A stretch of DNA of 64,000 nucleotides from Riptortus pedestris (Eukaryota > Arthropoda > Insecta > Hemiptera > Alydidae), in assembly GCA_019009955.1 (NCBI GenBank), contig CM032230.1, positions 27,966,001 to 28,030,000 on the forward strand, written 5' to 3'. The notes below the pieces were generated by a model. It made no database searches, had not been told where the DNA came from, and saw nothing but the letters and a program-made list of their open reading frames with translations. Position 1 is the stretch's first letter. Each line of letters starts with the position of its first letter. Positions 1 to 12,785 of the stretch are shown here, one piece after another. The position numbers were made by a program, and so were the translations under genes.

Positions 1-3000
1 TGTAATCAATATGTTTATGTAATTATGAGATAATGGAACAGATGAAATATTAGAGATATAATGTGTAAATGCATATTTTTTTATAATTATCATTTTTTAA
101 ATTGAGTCATATTTTATGCAACTAAGTAGAATGTTCTTTGTCTAATAAAACCACTCTGTTCATTGTATTATAAAAATTAAGTACAACTTTAAAAGTGTTA
201 TTTCTTCAAAGAATGATGATTTCCATTTATTTCTTTAATTGTGTTTAATAAAGCAAAAACACTAATCATGTATATTCTCAAAACAGGTGTGCAATGTATT
301 TGCCCAAAAAAAATCTCGGGTGATAAACTATTAACACTTAGTTTGTCAAGAGTTTTATATTAAAAAAATTGGATTATATTTTATATGCATAGATCATAAG
401 AAAAAAAAAATGTTTTTTTTTTTTTCTCATTAGAAAATTTCAGTTCAAACAAATTTTAAATAAGATCCCATACAAGACCAAACATTACTGCAAGCCTGTT
501 TATCCCATGAATTTCCCAATGCTTTTGCCACTTTAAACCACTTAAATATTTCAATACTTTGGAAGAAATTCACAAATAATAGTACAAAAAAAAAAAACAC
601 TTAATTTATGTGAACGAAATGTGGATTTTAACTTTTCACAACAATGGCGAAATACATGAAGTTAAGCTGACCATATAAGTAATAATAACAAGTATAATAA
701 CTCATAGGTACTAAGGTACTAACCAAAATCGGAAATATCTACAATGTCTCAGAAAAAAAAATTTCTAGAACATTGTTCTAAGGTTTTTATGGAGGGGGGG
801 CTTATATAAATAAGACCTATCATTATTGATAAGGGAATTTGGATTTTTTTTTTTTGGGGGGGGGGGAGGAGATTTTCAATACCTTAAAGCTGTTTTTTAC
901 TGGTTAACGAACTTAGCTCTAAAAATTAAAAACAAATAAAAAAAACAGATATTCCAAATTTCAAAGCTAATGGAATTTCCTTCATAAGTTAATGTTATAA
1001 AGATACTAATTTATTTGACATACAGGGACATAAAAAACTATCTTAATCCAATGCCTCGATTCTTTCCATACATCCTATAATAGCTTATTCCCTAACGACA
1101 TAATTAAATGAATATTCTATAAACAACAGACATTTCTTTCTAATGCTAATAAAGTTTTCTTAATAACACTAATAGAGTTTTAAATTATGAAATACTATTA
1201 ATAAACAGTAACAGGTAAATTGTTGGATAATAGGAGTATATTCCTGGACTGACAGTATTGAACAATAAACATCAATTAATAAGTAGTTGCAACTATTCAA
1301 CAAAGGAATCCAATGCCTAAAGATTAGATACAGATTCAATCTCTTTATAATAAAATTGAAACTCTCACGCCAATTGTTTTAACATGATATACCTATAGGG
1401 AATCATTTGTATGGGTTTTGTTGATGTTTGACTAGTTCCATCCCCATTGCCGCTGTTTTATTTAACTTTTTTTTTTTTTAATTTATCAAATTTACTCAAT
1501 TATACCTCTTTCATTTTTTTTCCTTACATGATAAGTTATAATAACATCTTAGTTAAACCAGAGAGATATTAAGGATAAAAGATGAAGTTAAAACATGTCC
1601 ACTTAGTATTGAAATTTGATCAGCTGTGTACACAATAGGTACCAGGCAAAACAAAGGAAAACACACCTGGAGCAATAGAAATAAAAGCTGTCCCCATTTT
1701 AATACTAGTATAAGTGATGCTATACAAAATGACTTACAATGGCTGACACAGATGACATCATCTGCACATTGTAATCTATATTTCTACCTTTCCGATGTTA
1801 ACAAGACATGAAATGAGACTTGAATGGGGTGTAGGGGGGGTTTACTGAAGGATAAAATGGCAAAAATATAGATAAGGCAATGCATAAATTGTCAATTAAA
1901 TTAGTTATAAGACATTTTTAAATTAATAACCAAGGTTGAGCAAAAAACTGTTCAATGATAATTCACATCAAAAATTTATCATTATATTTCACATACTAAT
2001 GATCTGAGGTAGACAATACGTGGTATTTAGGCTTGAAATAAGACATATTATTAATGTGAGATGAGTAGGAGTAGAGATTAAAAAAAACTTTGCTAATATT
2101 GAAGAAACAACAATTGTAGAATATAAAATTTGGAACTAGATTGCTTATAAATTATTTTATTATCTCCCATAATAACAGAGATATCCAACATTTTTATTTT
2201 AAACATCCTCCTCTAGCCAGACTTTTTACTTATCTATTTAATTGGCAAAGATGATACCTTTATAAAATCCACTTTTTGCTACTAAGGCTAATCGGGACGA
2301 GTTATCTACAGGCCACCACCCTTTTCTATCCAGTCTGGGATTAAGGAATTATTTAATGAGTTGTCACTAAAAAAATTCCTATTGCGCAGGCGGAAATCAA
2401 ACTCGCCACTCCAGGTTTACTTATATATTTTTTAAGGACTCCAGATGCAGAACCTTTGAATCTAGTAACAAATAATAATAATAATAATACTATCAGAAGT
2501 AGGAGAAACGAGAACATGATGTGTAAGTTTCTGAAAAATCTTGTTATAATAACATCTACTTTTCTCCTAGCCTTACTCCAATCATTATCGAACATTTCGA
2601 CAGAATGTTGCACTATATTTGACAGGCCTAAAAATAGAATACCTTTTTCTTTAATCACTAACAATTAATCAAAAATGAAAACCCTCAAGAAGAAATGTAG
2701 AACTGATTTGTTGGTATCTAATAAAAACAAATACCAAGAGTGACAAGCCAATATAAAGTAAGAAATGTGGTTAAATGCATAATGATTTTATTATCTACAT
2801 CTATAAAAATTGTGATAAAGATATCTGCAGGAGCCCACACTCTACATGCCTTTACTCTTAGCAGATCTTTGTTGCATTGCATTATGAAACTGACTTAAAC
2901 GAATTTACTGTTTTAATAGATTTTTATTAAAGAGAATAATACCCCAGCAGTAAACCTTATTTAATCCAGAATAAATCCATATTGATGCTTCAATATTCAG

Positions 3001-4289
3001 AAGAAAATTTGCTATTAGCAAAGAAGACTAATCTAAATGAGTCTTGGTATTAAACTGTTTTAGTAGAGTAATAAAACAAATGTAGTTTGCAACTATTTAG
3101 AGCCATCCAAGTATTGACTTTAAGAAAGGTCAAAAAATGTTATTGGAAATGGCTAAAAAATATCATTTTCAGAATTTTATATCGTGTGATCCTAAACTTA
3201 TTATGGAAGTATTGATATTCTAAAAGTAATACACACATTTTCTGACACTAATAGGGGTCTGATATTAGATATTCTGAGCTTTGCAAATAAAGGACATTCT
3301 GTTCAAAAATTATTCCCAAGGGACAAATTAACAAAAATATTAAAAAAGAGAAAAAACAACAATGATACAAATGACCCAAAGTCCACTTGAGCGGTTTATT
3401 CAAAGATTAAATGAAAAGTTATGGGTTATAACAAGTCAACTATAAAGTAAGCTATGTTAGTTCACTAACTAAAAAACATCTTAAGGAAGCTGGACCATTT
3501 CGTTCAAATTTGAACGAATTATGTTCCATAGGCGGATGACATCAGACATCTTTATCCCATGCTTAGATATTACCACACGACCTAAAGTGGTACTACATAT
3601 ACCTATGGAAACATTTGTAAAAAAAAGAAAATTGGTGAGGTAGGATTTAGGATACACTCAAAGGAGTTTTAGGAATTATTATAGAAGGAAACTTTCTTTA
3701 ATTAAAAATAAATAAAATAAATCTGATAAAGAAAATTCAATTCAATAATATTTCTAATTGAGAAGATAATAAAAATCTTATCCTTAGCTGATGGGCTAAA
3801 CATTCAAGAATTTATATAATTGTGAGATAGGAATTAAAATTCAAACAAAAAGCTTGATAAATAAACATCCAATATGCAAAAGAGTGTATACTAGTTAAGA
3901 ATATCTGCAAACAATTTCAACTGATGTTTTATTTAAAGACTTAAGCACTTAAGAAATAACCAGAGAATGAAGAAGAGATATTACTTATAGCTGTCCATAT
4001 AAAAAAAAAAAGTTGAAAAGAAGCCATATTCTAAAAAATAATAGACAATGGTGAAACTGAAAAAAGTACAACCACAGGAAACTTCCAGAGACTCAAAATG
4101 AATAAACAAAGTAAAATTATAGGAACCATAAATAACTAAATAATACTATTTCCAATCAAGGGATTATATACTGAAAGTAAAATAGGAATATTGCGAAACA
4201 GTTAGAACAAGAATATCTGCCACAGGCTAAACTACATATTAAAACATATAAACTTTCAAAAAATGTGTACTTTACTAAAAAAACCTTAC
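1..4289. other. A+T-rich stretch, probably Y-box intron 2
   Basis: No convincing exon on either strand. It holds poly-A/T runs, G-runs near 797 and 856 and one degraded SINE (about 2269-2420). The two short ORFs at 2353-2668 lie partly over SINE sequence and are not convincing genes. Confidence 0.5.
2269..2420 (-). repeat. tRNA-derived SINE, degraded copy
   Basis: The plus strand carries the reverse complement of the SINE body described at 25961-26185: 'ggctaatcgggacgagttat', then the 'ccaccaccctttt' block and the diverged B-box region near 2395-2410. Confidence 0.65.
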
Positions 4290-4353
4290 CTGTTGATGAA
4301 ACCATATCCGCATTTCACGTTGAACCACTTGACGGTTCCAGTTACTTTAAGGG
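4290..4353 (-). CDS. Y-box protein coding exon 2 (start of cold-shock domain)
   Basis: 64 nt between a polypyrimidine-tract acceptor (TTTTTTTTTCAG on the minus strand) and donor GTAAGG. Together with the last base of exon 1 it encodes ALKVTGTVKWFNVKCGYGFI followed by NR, the first two beta strands of the domain. Confidence 0.88.
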
Positions 4354-6088
4354 CTGAAAAAAAAATTCAATTTCAAATGTGGGTGGTGCTAAAGGAGACT
4401 TAAATTTAATTAAATAAGATCAAAATGCATAAGCCAAACTAAATCAATATATTGTTTCAATGTCACTCAACTTATAAGGAAAAATGTTTTCAAAAATGAA
4501 ATATTATTATGTACATAACACTACTATGACAACATTTATGACAACCTAAAGGGAGACTGAAATTATTAAAGGTTGCTATTCCCAATATTTATCAGAAATA
4601 AGAAAAGAGGTAATCTTTGTTTTGACCATGAAACTAGTAGTATATATACAAGGGAAATATTGAGATACAATAACAACATATATACTTGGAGTATGATAGT
4701 GCTACAAAGTTTATTAAGCAAAAACCACTTTTCCCTTAGAGCTTCGCGGGGAACTTATTTGATTTTTTAAAATAAAAATAATTAGAATGAAAAACCATAT
4801 AAAGCAATGCCATGAACTTGGTTACTTACTCAATTTATTATATCTAAATATTTTTTTCTTCAAAATTAAAAAAGTTTTTCTCACAATAAAAGATAAAAAA
4901 ACAAGATTTCAAATCGTCCAAAATTTGTAATCTACTGAAACTCAAATTGGAGTTTGACACTAATGTAAAACGTTTTTCACATTCATAACATGATTTTCTG
5001 AAGAAGCCATGAAGAGTTGTCTTAATTATTTTACTATTGCAATCCATATATATGAACACTAACCATCATTTAAGCGAGACACAACATATAAGTGCCAGGG
5101 TAGCTTTTAAAACGATTTAATAAAGGATGAATAAATAAAAATATTAATAGCTTCTAATTAGTCAAGACAAATAAGTTACAATTAAAATATAGGTTTCCAA
5201 AAAAAAATTGCTGAACATAACATTCAAATCCTCATAACAGAAATTAAAATAAATAAAAAACTCTAATTATAACCGGAGACTTGTTTGTATATTTTTAAAC
5301 ACAAAAAAAAAAAAAATCAATTATTTCTTTGAAGTTTTAAGAGTCATTTATTTTATTGTATATTACTGACTAATCAACGTATTATTATAATACAAAAATG
5401 GAAATTGGTGTAAATATTTTGTTTTAAAAATAACACTATCAAGGTTGATGTACTCTAGATAATTGTTAAATGATAATTCGGTTTAAATCAATAAATATTA
5501 GAGTCAGTAACTATGTTTTCATATGAAAATGTCAAACTCCTTCAGATTGGTGGGCAAGTGTGTTGCAAAATTAATTTAAATATAATGACGTAGTATAATA
5601 ACAATTGGTATTTTAGTACGAAACAAGTAATTAAGTATAAAACAAAATGCTTACAAATATAAACGCAAACGCACTTCAAAAGAAACCACTAAGGAAATGG
5701 TAATAAGGCCAAATGATAAGGAAAGTGAAATTTTGCCCGCCTAAAACAACACGTGATACAGGCGCCCAATCGCCTACACTTAACGTAGACCTCATTAAGC
5801 CTCGTGTTAGATAATATATTCACACATACAGACAGAATTGTTAAAACAATAAAGAATTAGTTGGCGGCTACGGCTATTGAAAGTCTATTTACGGCTGTAT
5901 TTAATATGGCGGCCAAAACCGGCGGGTAAGAGGTCCCAGCGCTGTTAAGGTCTAAACGCGGCAAGGGCATGAGGCGGTTCCCCGAACGAAAATGATGGAG
6001 ACTTACCGAGAAATGGCTTTCCCTGCTTAATCTGCCCCTCGGTCTGCTGTTTGTCCTGCGAGTCGGCCGCGATGTTGACCACCACCAT
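4290..6088 (-). CDS. Y-box binding protein (cold-shock domain), 5' part: coding exons 1-2
   Basis: Y-box proteins bind single-stranded nucleic acid and mRNA through a cold-shock domain and act in mRNP packaging and translational control. Two minus-strand exons join in frame. Exon 1 (6088 down to 6007, 82 nt) reads MVVVNIAADSQDKQQTEGQI then KQGKPFL. Exon 2 (4353 down to 4290, 64 nt) reads ALKVTGTVKWFNVKCGYGFI then NR. The second stretch contains the RNP1-type KGFGFI-like motif (CGYGFIN) and the TVKWFN strand typical of the family. Exon 1 leaves in phase 1 and exon 2 in phase 2; the intron after GFINR is where I expect it in animal Y-box genes. An in-frame TAA nine codons upstream (6113-6115) supports the ATG at 6088. 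No exon 3 (the NDTKEDVF segment) was found in 1-4289, so the gene continues past the left edge. Identity is confident; the paralogue is not resolved. Confidence 0.88.
4354..6006. other. Y-box intron 1
   Basis: A+T-rich sequence between the two Y-box exons with no recognisable gene or repeat. Base composition becomes more GC-rich from about 5700 towards the promoter. Confidence 0.6.
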
Positions 6089-6300
6089 GATGGGATATGG
6101 TGTGCTGGGATGTTAGATCTCCGAGCCCCTTTCCGATGTTGTTCCTCTCCGCCTCAGTTCTGTCTCCGTTCTGAGGCCTTGCTCCCCCTCCCGGCCCTTC
6201 CCCCCTGCTATTGGGGAGGGGGCCCACTCGCGCCGCCTCCCCCCCCCCCACACGCTCTACGTCGTTTTACAGCCACATTTTTACAACTCTAAAACTTAAA
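5900..6300. promoter_or_regulatory. CpG-rich promoter region of the Y-box gene
   Basis: A GC- and CpG-rich island in otherwise A+T-rich DNA, overlapping exon 1 and extending about 200 bp upstream of the ATG on the minus strand. No clear TATA box is seen, which fits a broad housekeeping-type promoter. The transcription start cannot be placed from sequence. Confidence 0.5.
6007..6088 (-). CDS. Y-box protein coding exon 1
   Basis: 82 nt from ATG (6088-6086) to a strong donor GTAAGT read on the minus strand at 6006-6001; ends in phase 1. It encodes the variable, Q/K-rich N-terminal tail that precedes the cold-shock domain. Confidence 0.85.
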
Positions 6301-6483
6301 CCGGCTCGCTCCACTCAATTATTTAAGGGAACGAAATTAGTGATTCCTCAAATCACGAATTCGCAAATATTAATTTTGACAACACGCCTTATTTATCAGT
6401 AGATTTCTTGGGATTGTACTAGTGAAAAGATATTCGAAAAATTTCTCAAATATCCATCGATGAAAATGAGGTCATCTAAAAAC

Positions 6484-6905
6484 AAACTCCGTCACGCAGG
6501 GGCTGCGTTAACTAAGCAGATTACTCAAAGCGTAAAAGTTTAATGAGAACAATATTTGGTATTTAGGCTTCAAATAATCTGCTTTATATTATTTTGAAAT
6601 TTACTGAAGGCTGAAAACAAAATAATTCAAATATCTCGGTTAATAATCAAGATAATGAAATACCACACATAACAGCATTTATAGAACAATACATTTTGCA
6701 ACAAGATTAATTATACACAAATATTCCATCAGACGCATAATAACAGAGATATTCAGATTTTTCGAATTTCCACCTCTAACCCCCCGTCCTCCCACTGCTC
6801 CGATTTTAGCCGCTAACGAACTTGATCTTCATTTTTACATAAAACGTTTAAATGTCGAGTTTGGAATCGATCAGACAAAAATTGCTACCGCTGATTTATT
6901 CCCCC
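6484..6905 (-). mobile_element. rolling-circle-like (HINE-type) repeat, reverse copy
   Basis: Begins with the reverse complement of the family's 3' end ('ccgtcacgcaggggctgcg', a short hairpin, then 'aactaagcagatt'). It continues through internal blocks seen in the other copies ('acttgatcttcatttttaca', 'aaacgtttaaatgtcgagtt'). Non-coding. Confidence 0.6.
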
Positions 6906-7099
6906 CTTACACATAACGCCTCTTCAGCAGTACTACACTTCATATAAAAAGATTCGACCTTACCACCGAGGGTGTCACGTCAACATTGACTAAAATGGAG
7001 ATGAATGACACCAATCTGATGATAACATACAATAAAATGATGAACAGTGTGTAAATGGATTTTATAAAAAGGATGGAGTTTTGAAAAACCATACACATA

Positions 7100-7102
7100 C
7101 GC

Positions 7103-7135
<33 letters not shown>

Positions 7136-7138
7136 CAC
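7100..7138. repeat. (CA)n / (CG CA) microsatellite
   Basis: Run of ACGC/ACAC dinucleotides. The short reading frame across it is an artefact. Confidence 0.85.
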
Positions 7139-7451
7139 TTCTCTGTTACCGTTCTAGCAGTTACAATTTTTGAATGATCATTACCAAACTCGGTATTTAA
7201 ACGGTTTACGTAAAACTAAAGATCATGTTCATAAACGGCTGATTCGGAAGAGTCAGTCGGAGAGGAGATTTCGAAATAACTCCATTATGTGTCAGGACTC
7301 ACACTTGTATAGGATCAATCCTATTACAAATTTTATTTCCTATAAATGATGTTATATACATTTGTCCACTACGTCGAATTTCAAGTGAGCTATTTGTATT
7401 TTTTAATTTTCAGCTTTCACTTTCAGTCATCGCACGTTAACAATGAGCCAA

Positions 7452-8323
7452 TCTATATATATATATATAAAATTGTAACCTCTGTCTGTACATTGATTTT
7501 TTTCGCAAAATTTCACGATAACTTTTCGTTTCACATGTCATAGACACCATAACTGCATTTTGTTTCTTTCGTGTATGTTTGTTTGTTTGTTTGTTTGTTT
7601 GTTACCTTTTCACGCATAAACGGCTGAACAGAATTTTATGAAACTTGGTATGTATATTACTACTAGCCCAACTTAGACTTTAGGCTATATTAATATTCTC
7701 TGAGACGTACAGGAGTGGGGGTTATAAGGGAGACCAGAAATAAAAAATAGCGATATTTCGTTTCCTATTAGTTTTTCGGCAAATACGAACATAACAAAAG
7801 TTGTTTATTTTGTTATTTAGAGTAACTTTTGTCATATACACTTTCGTCATATATGAAGTATATATGTCGTTATACGCTAACATTATAGCGGGAGTCGCAA
7901 TTTTTATTTGGCACAAAACAATCGTTACCGAACTAAATAAAATTCGGTGTGTATATTAGCACTAACGTCGTCATTATAATAAGCCATACCAAGTCATTAT
8001 TAGGCTGAAATCGGGCAGGAGTGGGGGTTGTGGGAAAATTCAAAATATCTATATTTCGTTTCCTATGGGTCGGATCGTTAAATATGTATAGAATCAATCT
8101 TATTTTGTTATTTAGAGAAATTTGTTCAATACTTCTTTTTAATATGAACTACCAGGTACCTCACCTTAAAAAATTAATTCAAATGTATGTCAATATGTTC
8201 TCCTTAATAATTTAAATCTATGCACAATGCACAGGAAACGGGAAATAATGACAATATGGCAAAAAATACCATCACCATTCATCCTCTAATGAATTCCCGA
8301 GCGAAGCCGGGTATCTGAGCTAG
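7452..8323 (+). mobile_element. Helitron-like non-autonomous element, copy 1
   Basis: Starts with TC after an A, followed by (TA)n. Ends with a stem-loop (CCCG...CGGG around GCGAAG at about 8296-8311), then 10 nt and CTAG, with T as the next base. TC...hairpin...CTRR between A and T is the canonical Helitron end structure. The interior is non-coding, with 'gttaccttttcacgcataaa' and a (GTTT)n run. A related copy lies inverted at 23430-24435. Confidence 0.62.
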
Positions 8324-8334
8324 TATATAATAAA

Positions 8335-8762
8335 ACGTCTAATTCCAAGCGCAAATGACAAATATTGTTCCAACGGACCGTTATGTTCTGAGATACATGC
8401 AAATACGTTGTGATAGCGTCCTCAGTTGTGATTTTTACGTTCTTGACCCAAAAATGTTTATTTGATATTTACCATACTCGATATTTAGTAGGTTGATCTA
8501 AAGCTAAAAATTATATTCGTTAATGGTTGAAATCAGACCTGGGATAAGGGGAGGTTTATAGGGGGAAGGATTCGAAAATTCAAAATATCACAAGTATTTT
8601 GAGTTATTCTTACTGCCTTGTTTTGACCCTCCAATAAACCTCCAATACTAATCGAATTAGGGCTTAACAAAAAGAGTATATGGTGAGATGACATTATTAC
8701 CGTGACATACCAGCACCTGGAAAATCTGCTGAGGATTTGCGGCCCCTGCGTGACGGGCTTTT
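8335..8762 (+). mobile_element. HINE-type repeat, 3' portion
   Basis: Ends with 'ggcccctgcgtgacgggctt', matching the 3' hairpin end of the other copies. It contains the shared inner block with 'gctaaaaattatattcgtta' and a G-rich tract. Confidence 0.5.
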
Positions 8763-8934
8763 ATATATATTGTTACGTTTATGACAAAAATAATAAACGT
8801 TGTTTATTAGAGTTCTTTTGGATTGCAAAATTAAAACACAAGCTTTATCACTGTAAAATTTATTTGACACTACACACTTGGTAAATTATTCTTAACTAGT
8901 ACTCACAGTATGCACTGATAACTTAACTTCTTAT

Positions 8935-9125
8935 TGCACAGTACAATAAGCCACGATCACTGACGTACACAAAAACACGGAGCTGCACTGATCTTCACGA
9001 AGAACACGGCACTGTACTGTTCTTTTCATAAACACGGCACTACACTGTTCTTTACATAAACACAGTACTACATTGTTCTCTACATAAAACACTGTACCGA
9101 AACCAAAAGCACTGTTGTTATTCAT
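8935..9125. repeat. short imperfect tandem repeat (about 30 bp unit)
   Basis: Four to five diverged copies of a unit like 'acacggcactacactgttct' plus 'ttacataa'. Function unknown; it could lie inside an old LTR-type element, because TGTTACG sits upstream near 8768, but no matching partner was found. Confidence 0.5.
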
Positions 9126-9587
9126 TTGAAGAGAACCAAGAACAAACTAATTCTCGGGACGAGCTAGGCCGCTTCTATAGTCGGGCGGCTAACATCAAAG
9201 AGAATACCGAGAATGGGCTAGACGGCGTAGTCGAGACACTTCGGGCTCCAATGGTCCTTTCATCGGTCGGCTCCTTTCATCTACTTCGTACTTCTTAAAT
9301 ATGTGATTAACTCTGTTTAATTTTTCATGTACTTTGTTTTCGCAGCACTATACTTATATCTGTACCGCTCTATCGCAACCTTTGTTTGATCGTTACCTAA
9401 CACTATATTTGTTTCATGCAAAACTAAAGGTTGTAATCGTACCAAAGAGGGAATTTCGAAAAATCTTCATTATTAAGAGTCGGATGGAAATCTTGTATAG
9501 GACCAATCTTATTGCACTTTTAATTGTCTATAAATGTTGTTATATACATGTATTCTGTATTTTGAATATACCGAAATATTTGCATTT

Positions 9588-9707
9588 TTAGTAGATTTCC
9601 CTTGGGGGAAAACAGCTATTGAGGTCGTACCCATGACATGATTTTTGAAAAATTTCCTCAAATGTCCATCGATCCTGCCCAGGAGATGACGAAAATGAGG
9701 TCCGTTC

Positions 9708-9765
<58 letters not shown>

Positions 9766-11565
9766 TTTAATGGGAGAAATCGGAACAGTGGGGGGGGGGG
9801 GAGAATTCAGGCTGGCTGTCCTGTTTGTTTACAATTCAGACGCTTTCCGTTGTAGAGTTCTTAACTTGTAACTGAAAGATTTCTCATTACAGTTTGTATT
9901 TATTCACTTAATATTTGCGGTGGTGCTACCAGAATGTATTTATTCTATTGTAAACCTTTGCATTGGTAAACTGCTTAGTTTACGCAGCCCCTGCGCGACT
10001 GACTTTTGTTTTCTGCTTTTAGTAAACCACCATGCCTACTCATGTCATAATAGCAATTCGCAGTGATCCTATGAACCACTTTATTCTACGCTTAAATACC
10101 AAATATTGTTTCCAAGAGACCTTCATTATGCGAGATATATGCAAATTCGTCGAGTGACGAAGTCATCAATTAAGATTTTATGTTCTTGATTCGAAAATAT
10201 TTATTTAATGTATACCATGCTCGATTTGTAACCATTTCAGTCAATACTGAAGATTATATTTGTAATTGGCAGGAATGGAACCAGGAATAGGGGTGGTTTA
10301 TAGAGGGGGGGGGGTTAAAAATTCAATGTACCTGAGGTATGATACGTCGGATCGAAAAATGTAATACAAACAATCTTCTTAAAATATTGATGCTCTGCAA
10401 TTGCATTTCTATGCATTTTTTCCTAACTCAGATATTAAGCGAGTAGTTCGTACTTTGTGTTTTTCTGTCCGAATATGTGGAGAGATGAGATCACTAGTGA
10501 GTCATAGCAGCACGTGAAAACCTGCTTATTTATGCAGCCCCTGCGTAACGGGCTTTGGAGCTATTGAGGTCGTCCTCACAACGCGATTTTCGAAAAGTTT
10601 CACAAATATCCATCGATCCTACCTAGCAGATGACGGAAAAGTCCGTCACGCAGGGGCTGTGTAAACTAAGCAGATTTTTCAAGCACTGGTATATCGCACT
10701 TTTGATCTCATCCTACCACGTATTCCCTATTTACATGTAAAAACCAATGAGCATAGGGGGGGGGATAATGAAGGCGAAATACTAGAAACTACGATTAACT
10801 CACTTAATAAATGATTTATGAAAAATGCATTCAGCAACAATTGGAGATAATCAATAGTTTAACAAGATTGGTTATATAACAGATATTTTGAATTTCCTAA
10901 TTCACGCCCCCCCCCCCCGCTTTCTAAACTCCCACTATTCCAGGTCCGATTTCAGCAGAAACAGATTTGATCATTAGTGTTGATTAAAACGGCTAAATAT
11001 TGAATATGGTATATATCAAATCAACGTTTTTGTGTAAAATCTTAATTGATGATTTATTTGCATGTGTCTCACAAAGTAATAATTCAATGAAAACAGTATT
11101 TGGTATTTAACCTTAGAATGAAGTGGTTCGTGCTTATAGTTAATATGACATGAGTGGGAGTGGGGGTTTATAATATAATTCAAGTAGTCCAAGATTTTAA
11201 GATGGGGGGGGGGGTCACAAGAACATATTAGCATGTATCTCGTATAATAAAGGTCTCTGGAAAACAATATTTGGTATTTAAGCATCGAATAGTGTGGTTT
11301 ATTATATAACGATCAAACAAAAATTGCGACCGCTAGGGCGGCAACAGACAAATATATATATATACAGTTTTCAATGGACCTCATTTTCGTCATCTGCTAG
11401 ATAGGATCGTTGGTCATTTGAAGAAAAATGTTACATTTGCAGTAAGATTGATTTTATAGAATTGTTCGATCCGACACATAATAACGCAGATATTTCCATA
11501 TTACCCCCCTCCCACTGGTCCAATCTAGCCGTCAACGACCTTGATCTTCATTTGTACATAGAGCG

Positions 11566-11621
<56 letters not shown>

Positions 11622-11770
11622 CATACACACACACTACACAAAACATTTTGAAGGGGCCTAATTTTCGTCATCTCCTGGGTAGGATCGATGGACATTTGAA
11701 GAAATGTTTCGAAAATCCTAACATGGGTACAACCTCAATAGCTGATTTCCGCTAAGAGGAATCTGCTGAA
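9588..11770. mobile_element. cluster of HINE-type repeats in both orientations
   Basis: The forward 5' block 'tagatttcccttgggggaaa' at about 9591 leads to a (TA)n run at 9714-9763. Forward 3' hairpin ends occur near 9990-10008 and 10535-10555. A reverse copy starts at about 10636 ('agtccgtcacgcaggggctg'), and reverse and forward 5' blocks flank (TA)n at 11350-11760. These are nested or adjacent insertions of one family. No coding capacity. Confidence 0.6.
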
Positions 11771-11799
11771 GAGGTCCGTTCTCAGTTATATAGGTACCC

Positions 11800-12768
11800 A
11801 TCGATTATCGGTAGGCCATCCATTTAATGACGATTAGTAAATTATAATTAAAGGAAAATAACTTTCTTATTTAAAATAACACTTCTAGAATGTATAAATG
11901 ACAAAATGGTTAACGGGTAGCACCTCATTATTTATAGATAAAATATTTACTCATTCAAAGCCGCTTATCGCTATAGACTGCTTAGTTGTTGCTATGACTG
12001 GATTATCTTAGTCATTCTGTTTCTTTTGTTATCACGAAATGAGTGATCGTGTATTAAATCCATTTGGTGTTTTTATCACTACTGAGTGATCGTTTATTAC
12101 TACACCATTTGGTGATCGTTTATTACTACACCACTTGGTGATCGTTTATTACTAGACCACTTGGTGATCGTTTATTACTACACCACTTGGCGATCGTTTA
12201 TTACTAGACCACTTGGTGATCGTTTATTACTAGACCACTTGGTGATCGTTTATTACTACACCACTTGGTGATCGTTTATTACTACACCACTTGGTGATCG
12301 TTTATTACTACACCACTTAGTGATCGTTTATTACTAGACCACTTGGTGATCGTTTATTACTACACCACTTGGTGATCGATTATTACTACACCACTTGGTG
12401 ATCGTTTATTACTACTCCACTTGGTGATCGTTTATTACTACATCACTTGGTGATCGTTTATTACTACATCACTTGGTGATCGTTTATTACTACACCACTT
12501 GGTGATCGTTTATTACTACACCACTTACTGATCGTTTATTATTACACCACTTGGACAGACCTTGCTGAGTTCTTATGGCAGACGACGGGCGGGGTAGACC
12601 GCTTCATGCAGCTACTCCAGAACATAGTCCAGTATTGGGGTAACTCTAATGTATAATTGCATTTTCTCATTCAAATAAATGCTAGAAGTGTTATTTTAAA
12701 TGAAATCTTTTATTTTTTTTAATATGATTTAATGATTGTCTTTAAATGGATGGCCTCCCGACAACGAT
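11800..12768. mobile_element. TIR DNA element (MITE-like) carrying a minisatellite
   Basis: Inverted terminal arms of roughly 90-100 bp. The left arm begins near 11800 with TCGATTATCGGTAGGCCATC. The right arm ends near 12768 and, read in reverse, gives ATCGTTGTCGGGAGGCCATC. Both continue with matching 'catttaaa/tga' sequence and share AAAATAACACTTCTAG about 70 bp inside. The centre holds a 26-bp tandem array. There is no transposase, so it is non-autonomous. Confidence 0.65.
12085..12553. repeat. 26-bp minisatellite, about 18 units
   Basis: Head-to-tail units of TGATCGTTTATTACTACACC plus ACTTGG. Single-base variants (ACTAGACC, ATCACTTGG, GGCGATCG) occur and two degenerate units lie upstream (12040-12084). 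It sits entirely inside the TIR element. Confidence 0.92.
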
Positions 12769-12785
12769 ATGTAAGTTATGAATAT

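Noticed and set aside
6110..6402. Overlapping ORFs in the CpG-rich region
   Set aside because: High GC lowers stop frequency by chance. They overlap the Y-box promoter and 5' UTR and have proline/alanine-rich, unpatterned sequence.
8767..9310. Possible solo LTR starting TGTTACG
   Set aside because: No matching CGTAACA end, no target-site duplication and no second copy in the window.
9509..9709. Recurrent peptide-like frames (HFRHLLGRIDGHL...) at 9.5, 11.6 and 26.8 kb
   Set aside because: They are translations of the non-coding 5' block of the HINE-type repeat, truncated by the (TA)n run and not preserved by codon usage.
12085..12553. CRISPR-like array
   Set aside because: Units are contiguous 26-bp tandem repeats without spacers, in a eukaryotic transposon; it is a minisatellite.
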